Origin: Shewanella algae
Lineage (GTDB): Bacteria > Pseudomonadota > Gammaproteobacteria > Enterobacterales > Shewanellaceae
Reading direction: 5' to 3'
Length of the DNA stretch: 64,000 nucleotides
Assembly (NCBI RefSeq): GCF_009183365.2
Contig: NZ_CP068230.1
Location: 3,067,001-3,131,000, forward strand
The first letter of the stretch is position 1. Every line of letters starts with the position of its first letter. The position numbers and the translations under genes are program-made. The notes under the pieces were generated by a model that saw nothing but the letters and a program-made list of their open reading frames with translations, made no database searches and was not told the origin of the DNA. Shown piece after piece: positions 60,953 to 64,000 of this stretch.

Positions 60953-62866
60953 TTACTTAAGATTGGCAAGCAGCATCTGGTTCATCAAGCGGATAAACTC
61001 AGATGGGTCGGCCAGGCTGCCCTTTTCTGACAACATTGCCTGTTGCAACAACAGGTTACTCCAGTCATTAAAGCGGCTTTCGTCTGCCTCTTCATTGAGC
61101 CTGGCCACCAGCGGGTGCGTCGGGTTCAGCTCAAATGTCGGTTTGACTTCCGGCACCTGTTGGCCGGCGGCCTGCATCAGCTTGATCATCTGGCTCGACA
61201 TCTCACCTTCACCGGCCACCACACAGGCTGGGGTATCGGTCAAACGCGTGGTCACCCGCACATCCTTCACCTTATCACCCAGTGCTTCTTTGATACGCTT
61301 GAGCAAAGACTCGGACTCAGCCGCCAGTTTTTCCTGTTCGGCCTTTTCATTCTCATCTTCCAGCTCACCGAGATCCAACTCGCCGCGGGTGACAGAGTGC
61401 AGCGCCTTTTCCTTGTACTCGGTCAGATGGTTGATGAGCCACTCGTCGATGCGATCAGACATCAACAGCACTTCGATGCCCTTCTTACGCAGCAGTTCAA
61501 GGTGCGGACTGTGGGCCGCCGCCTCATAGCTGTCGGCAACAATATAGTAAATCTTGCTCTGACCTTCTTTCATCCGGCCAATGTAGTCGTCCAGCGATAC
61601 CGTTTGCGCCGCGCTGTCATTGTGGGTCGAGGCAAAACGCAGCAAGCCGGCCACACGCTCGCGGTTGCTCCAATCCTCTGCCGGGCCCTCTTTCAGTACC
61701 TGGCCGAACTCGGCCCAGAACTGCTGGTACTTGTCACTGTCGTCTTTTGCCAGTTTCTCCAGCATGCCCAGCACCCGCTTGGTGATGGCCGTGCGCATGG
61801 CTTGGGTCACCTTGTTGTCCTGCAGTATCTCACGGGAGACGTTCAACGGCAGGTCGTTTGAGTCGATAAGGCCTTTGACGAAACGCAGGTAAGAGGGCAT
61901 AAACTGCTCGGCGTCATCCATGATAAATACACGCTGAACAAAGAGTTGCAGACCCTGCTTGCGATCCCGGTTCCAAAGGTCCCAAGGCGCCTTGGAAGGA
62001 ATGTAAAGCAAGCTGGTGTATTCCTGCTTACCTTCGACCCGGTTGTGACTCCACAGCAGAGGATCGCTGAAGTCATGGGAGATATGCTTGTAAAACTCCT
62101 GATATTCCTCATCGGAAATCTCAGACTTGTTGCGGGTCCAAAGCGCGGTGGCCTTGTTCATCACTTGCCATTGACCTTCGGTCGCAGGTACTTTTTCACC
62201 ATCCGGGCCTTCAGACTCGGGCGAACCTTCCTGCCACATCTCTACCGGAATGGAGATATGATCTGAGTACTTGGTGATGATAGAGCGCAAACGCCAGTCG
62301 TCAGCAAACTCTTTTTCCTCTTCCCGCAGATGCAGAGTAATCTCGGTACCACGGCTCTCTTTGACTATGTTCTCAACGGTAAAGTCGCCTTCACCTGCAG
62401 ACTGCCATTGCACGCCTTCATCGGCCTTGTGACCGGCAGCGCGGGTTCTCACCGTTACCTTGTCGGCCACAATAAAGGCCGAGTAGAAACCCACACCGAA
62501 CTGACCAATCAGCTGCGAGTCTTTAGCGGCATCGCCGGAGAGGTTTTTGAAGAATTCTGAAGTGCCTGACTTGGCAATGGTACCCAGATGCTCGATAACG
62601 CCGTCACGGGTCATACCAATACCATTGTCTTCAATGGTAATAGTGCCCTTTTCCTTATCGGTACTGATACGTACCCTGAGCTCGCCATCACCTTCATAAA
62701 GCGCATCGTTGGTAAGCGCCAGATAACGCAGTTTGTCGGCGGCATCGGCGGCATTGGATACCAATTCACGCAAGAAAATCTCTTTGTTGGAGTACAAAGA
62801 GTGGATCATCAAATGCAAAAGTTGTTTGACTTCAGTTTGAAAACCATGAGTTTCTTGATGTGACAT
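60953..62866 (-). CDS. htpG: Chaperone HtpG (Hsp90)
   Basis: A 637-residue bacterial Hsp90. The GHKL ATPase domain shows SNKEIFLRELVSNAADAADKLRY (about 30-52), DNGIGMTRDGVIEHLGTIAKSGT and GQFGVGFYSAFIVADKV. The middle domain has the catalytic Arg region (FVKGLIDSNDLPLNVSREILQ) and the C-terminal dimer domain follows. No charged linker of eukaryotic size is present. The promoter at 62,921-62,948 is of sigma-32 type, so it is heat-shock induced. Length is near E. coli HtpG (624). Confidence 0.98.
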   Translation of the reverse strand: MSHQETHGFQTEVKQLLHLMIHSLYSNKEIFLRELVSNAADAADKLRYLALTNDALYEGDGELRVRISTDKEKGTITIEDNGIGMTRDGVIEHLGTIAKSGTSEFFKNLSGDAAKDSQLIGQFGVGFYSAFIVADKVTVRTRAAGHKADEGVQWQSAGEGDFTVENIVKESRGTEITLHLREEEKEFADDWRLRSIITKYSDHISIPVEMWQEGSPESEGPDGEKVPATEGQWQVMNKATALWTRNKSEISDEEYQEFYKHISHDFSDPLLWSHNRVEGKQEYTSLLYIPSKAPWDLWNRDRKQGLQLFVQRVFIMDDAEQFMPSYLRFVKGLIDSNDLPLNVSREILQDNKVTQAMRTAITKRVLGMLEKLAKDDSDKYQQFWAEFGQVLKEGPAEDWSNRERVAGLLRFASTHNDSAAQTVSLDDYIGRMKEGQSKIYYIVADSYEAAAHSPHLELLRKKGIEVLLMSDRIDEWLINHLTEYKEKALHSVTRGELDLGELEDENEKAEQEKLAAESESLLKRIKEALGDKVKDVRVTTRLTDTPACVVAGEGEMSSQMIKLMQAAGQQVPEVKPTFELNPTHPLVARLNEEADESRFNDWSNLLLQQAMLSEKGSLADPSEFIRLMNQMLLANLK

Positions 62867-62920
62867 GAATAGCTTCCCTTGTTTATCGCAATAGGTTAAA
62901 CCAACTTGAGTTGCTTAACT

Positions 62921-62948
62921 AAATGGGGATGCGATTTTTAAATTCAAG
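62921..62948 (-). promoter_or_regulatory. Sigma-32 heat-shock promoter of htpG
   Basis: On the minus strand CTTGAA (-35) and CCCCATTT (-10) are separated by 14 bp, a near-perfect match to CTTGAAA-N13-15-CCCCATNT. It lies about 55 bp before the htpG start. Confidence 0.88.
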
Positions 62949-63109
62949 GGCGGAAGGACACAGACCGATAACAGCCGTCGAAAAAATAGCCCTCACATGG
63001 CCCAAAATATCGCCTGGATGCCCATTGACGATTTCCATCCATGTCGGAAATATCCAATCTTTGCGCTCTTTGCCCGGTTATCGTCTGAGACCCTATCTCA
63101 GGAGATATC

Positions 63110-63568
63110 ATGATGAAACGACTCGATTACGCGAACGCCGCACCACAGGCAATGAAGATTCTTTACCAACAGGAAAGCTACTTCCATCAACAATTCAATG
63201 CATCGGAAACCATGTCAGTGACTATCTGGGAGCTGGTCAAACTCAGAGTTTCGCAGATCAATCAGTGCGCCTTTTGTATTGATATTCACAGTAAAGACGC
63301 ACTGAAGTACGGCGAAAAGGCCGAACGAATTTTTGGCCTCAATGCCTGGCGGGACATGCCCATCTATAGCTACGAAGAAGGTGTCGCCCTCGGTTGGGCC
63401 GAGAAACTGACCGCCGGTTTAAGCATCAGCGATGAAGAGTACCAACAGGTGCTGGATTGTTTCGGCCCTCAGGCGATGACAGATTTGACCATAGCTATCA
63501 ATGCCATCAATAGTTGGAACCGTATAGTGAAAGTGTTTAAACCCGAGGTTGGCAACTACCAGCCCTAA
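63110..63568 (+). CDS. AhpD-like carboxymuconolactone decarboxylase-family protein
   Basis: A 152-residue all-helical protein. The redox motif C53-AF-C56 with IDIH (His60) is the AhpD signature; AhpD-type proteins act as peroxide-linked thiol reductases or as YciW-like oxidoreductases. MSVTIWELVKLRVSQINQCAFC gives the helix before it. An AGGAG lies five or eight bases before two adjacent ATGs (63110, 63113). Divergent from htpG. No peroxiredoxin is adjacent, so the partner is unknown. Confidence 0.88.
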   Translation: MMKRLDYANAAPQAMKILYQQESYFHQQFNASETMSVTIWELVKLRVSQINQCAFCIDIHSKDALKYGEKAERIFGLNAWRDMPIYSYEEGVALGWAEKLTAGLSISDEEYQQVLDCFGPQAMTDLTIAINAINSWNRIVKVFKPEVGNYQP

Positions 63569-63619
63569 ATGACTCGGATTACCCATGGACGGCAAACTAT
63601 TCTCCCAAAGGCAGGCACA

Positions 63620-64000
63620 CCTGGAACAGTTAAAAAATGGTTCATCGCGGATCTCCGGGGAACGCCTCTCTGACTTTCAGAAAGAAGTATTCGGTATCCC
63701 GGTAGCCATAGCCCATTCGCTTCAGCAGTTTGATTTTGTTGTTCATCCCCTCTAGTCGGCAGGTGTGCAACGGATGAACCGCTGAAGCAACTATGCCATG
63801 AAGATAGTTTTTAAGACGCTGGCCAAATTGGAGTAGTGGCCTGATACCGCTCTCTCTGACTTGTTGCAACCAGAGGTTCCATTGAGCCGTGGCTTCGGCT
63901 TCATCTGTGCAGTACCACATCTCCTTGAGTTGCTCCCTGAGCAGGTAAACCGTCATTAAGCTTTTGTTCGACTCCAACAGCTCGTTGAGATACCCCGCCT
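63620..64000 (-). mobile_element. ISL3-type insertion sequence, one end inside the window
   Basis: The transposase gene marks an insertion sequence whose right-hand part continues beyond 64,000. The outer end must lie between the AhpD-like gene (stop 63568) and 63642. I cannot fix the terminal repeat without the other end. Confidence 0.6.
63642..64000 (-). CDS. ISL3-family transposase, C-terminal part (cut by the window edge)
   Basis: The frame is open from the stop at 63642 to the window end (119 codons). The stretch LMTVYLLREQLKEMWYCTDEAEATAQWNLWLQQVRESGIRPL, then YLHGIVASAVHPLHTCRLEGMNNKIKLLKRMGYGYRDTEYFFLKVREAFPGD, is the C-terminal part of DDE transposases of the ISL3 family. EGMNNKIK holds the catalytic Glu. 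The N-terminus with the two Asp residues lies outside the window. The fragment shows no internal stops. It is the only mobile-element gene here. Confidence 0.9.
   Translation of the reverse strand, partial: AGYLNELLESNKSLMTVYLLREQLKEMWYCTDEAEATAQWNLWLQQVRESGIRPLLQFGQRLKNYLHGIVASAVHPLHTCRLEGMNNKIKLLKRMGYGYRDTEYFFLKVREAFPGDPR

Noticed and set aside
1..64000. CRISPR arrays, tRNA or rRNA genes, prophage or defence islands
   Set aside because: No evenly spaced direct repeats with unique spacers, no cloverleaf or rRNA sequence recognised, and no phage or restriction gene clusters among the proteins.

Overview
The window is a stretch of gammaproteobacterial chromosome that looks like Shewanella. 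This is judged from protein similarity recalled from the family and from gene order: a sucABCD-sdhCDAB block divergent from gltA, followed by a paired RND pump, with fur and cobB on the other side. A lipoprotein resembling OmcA/MtrC outer-membrane cytochromes at the left edge fits the same genus. Almost everything is core genome with ordinary operons. No rRNA, tRNA, CRISPR array, prophage or defence island is visible. The only mobile DNA is the end of an ISL3-type transposase gene at the right edge.

Layout. 1-3,660: the N-terminal part of a collagen-repeat lipoprotein (probable decaheme cytochrome), a P-loop ATPase, cobB, fur, a small unknown protein and rnk. 4,130-15,511: the TCA block, with sdhCDAB-sucABCD on the minus strand and gltA on the plus strand around a shared control region. 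16,043-23,436: a lipoprotein adaptor with two RND permeases. 23,546-25,196: a secreted metallo-beta-lactamase-fold protein and a kinase-fold protein. 25,481-30,911: Trm112-like protein, lpxK, msbA and comEC (lipid A export and DNA uptake). 31,603-34,800: lolCDE (lipoprotein release). 34,897-40,141: a small cytoplasmic protein, mfd and a CsiV-like secreted protein. 40,142-42,381: acylphosphatase, ycfP and nagZ. 42,680-50,670: sdaA, hutW with a Fur box, cysB, an unknown membrane-anchored protein and topA. 51,007-56,490: astB, a large Ig-like lipoprotein and a dicarboxylate/amino-acid symporter. 56,631-62,866: gsk, hemH, adk, cnoX/ybbN and htpG. 63,110-64,000: an AhpD-like protein and the transposase fragment.

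How it fits together. The left third feeds carbon through citrate synthase, 2-oxoglutarate dehydrogenase, succinyl-CoA synthetase and succinate dehydrogenase. CRP- and ArcA-like sites in the gltA/sdhC intergenic region suggest respiratory and catabolite control. Several neighbours deal with the envelope (MsbA, LpxK, LolCDE, RND pump, NagZ) and with iron or heme (Fur, HutW under a Fur box, HemH).

The most interesting non-coding signal is at 40,493-40,640. A near-consensus CRP site lies upstream of a segment closed by a 9-bp inverted repeat, containing two inner hairpins and ending in a textbook U8 terminator with no ORF to account for it. I read this as a candidate CRP-linked small RNA. Other structured but unassigned regions lie upstream of rnk (3,829-3,981), upstream of sdaA (42,554-42,632) and upstream of astB (50,943-50,972). 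I found no clear new multi-gene system.
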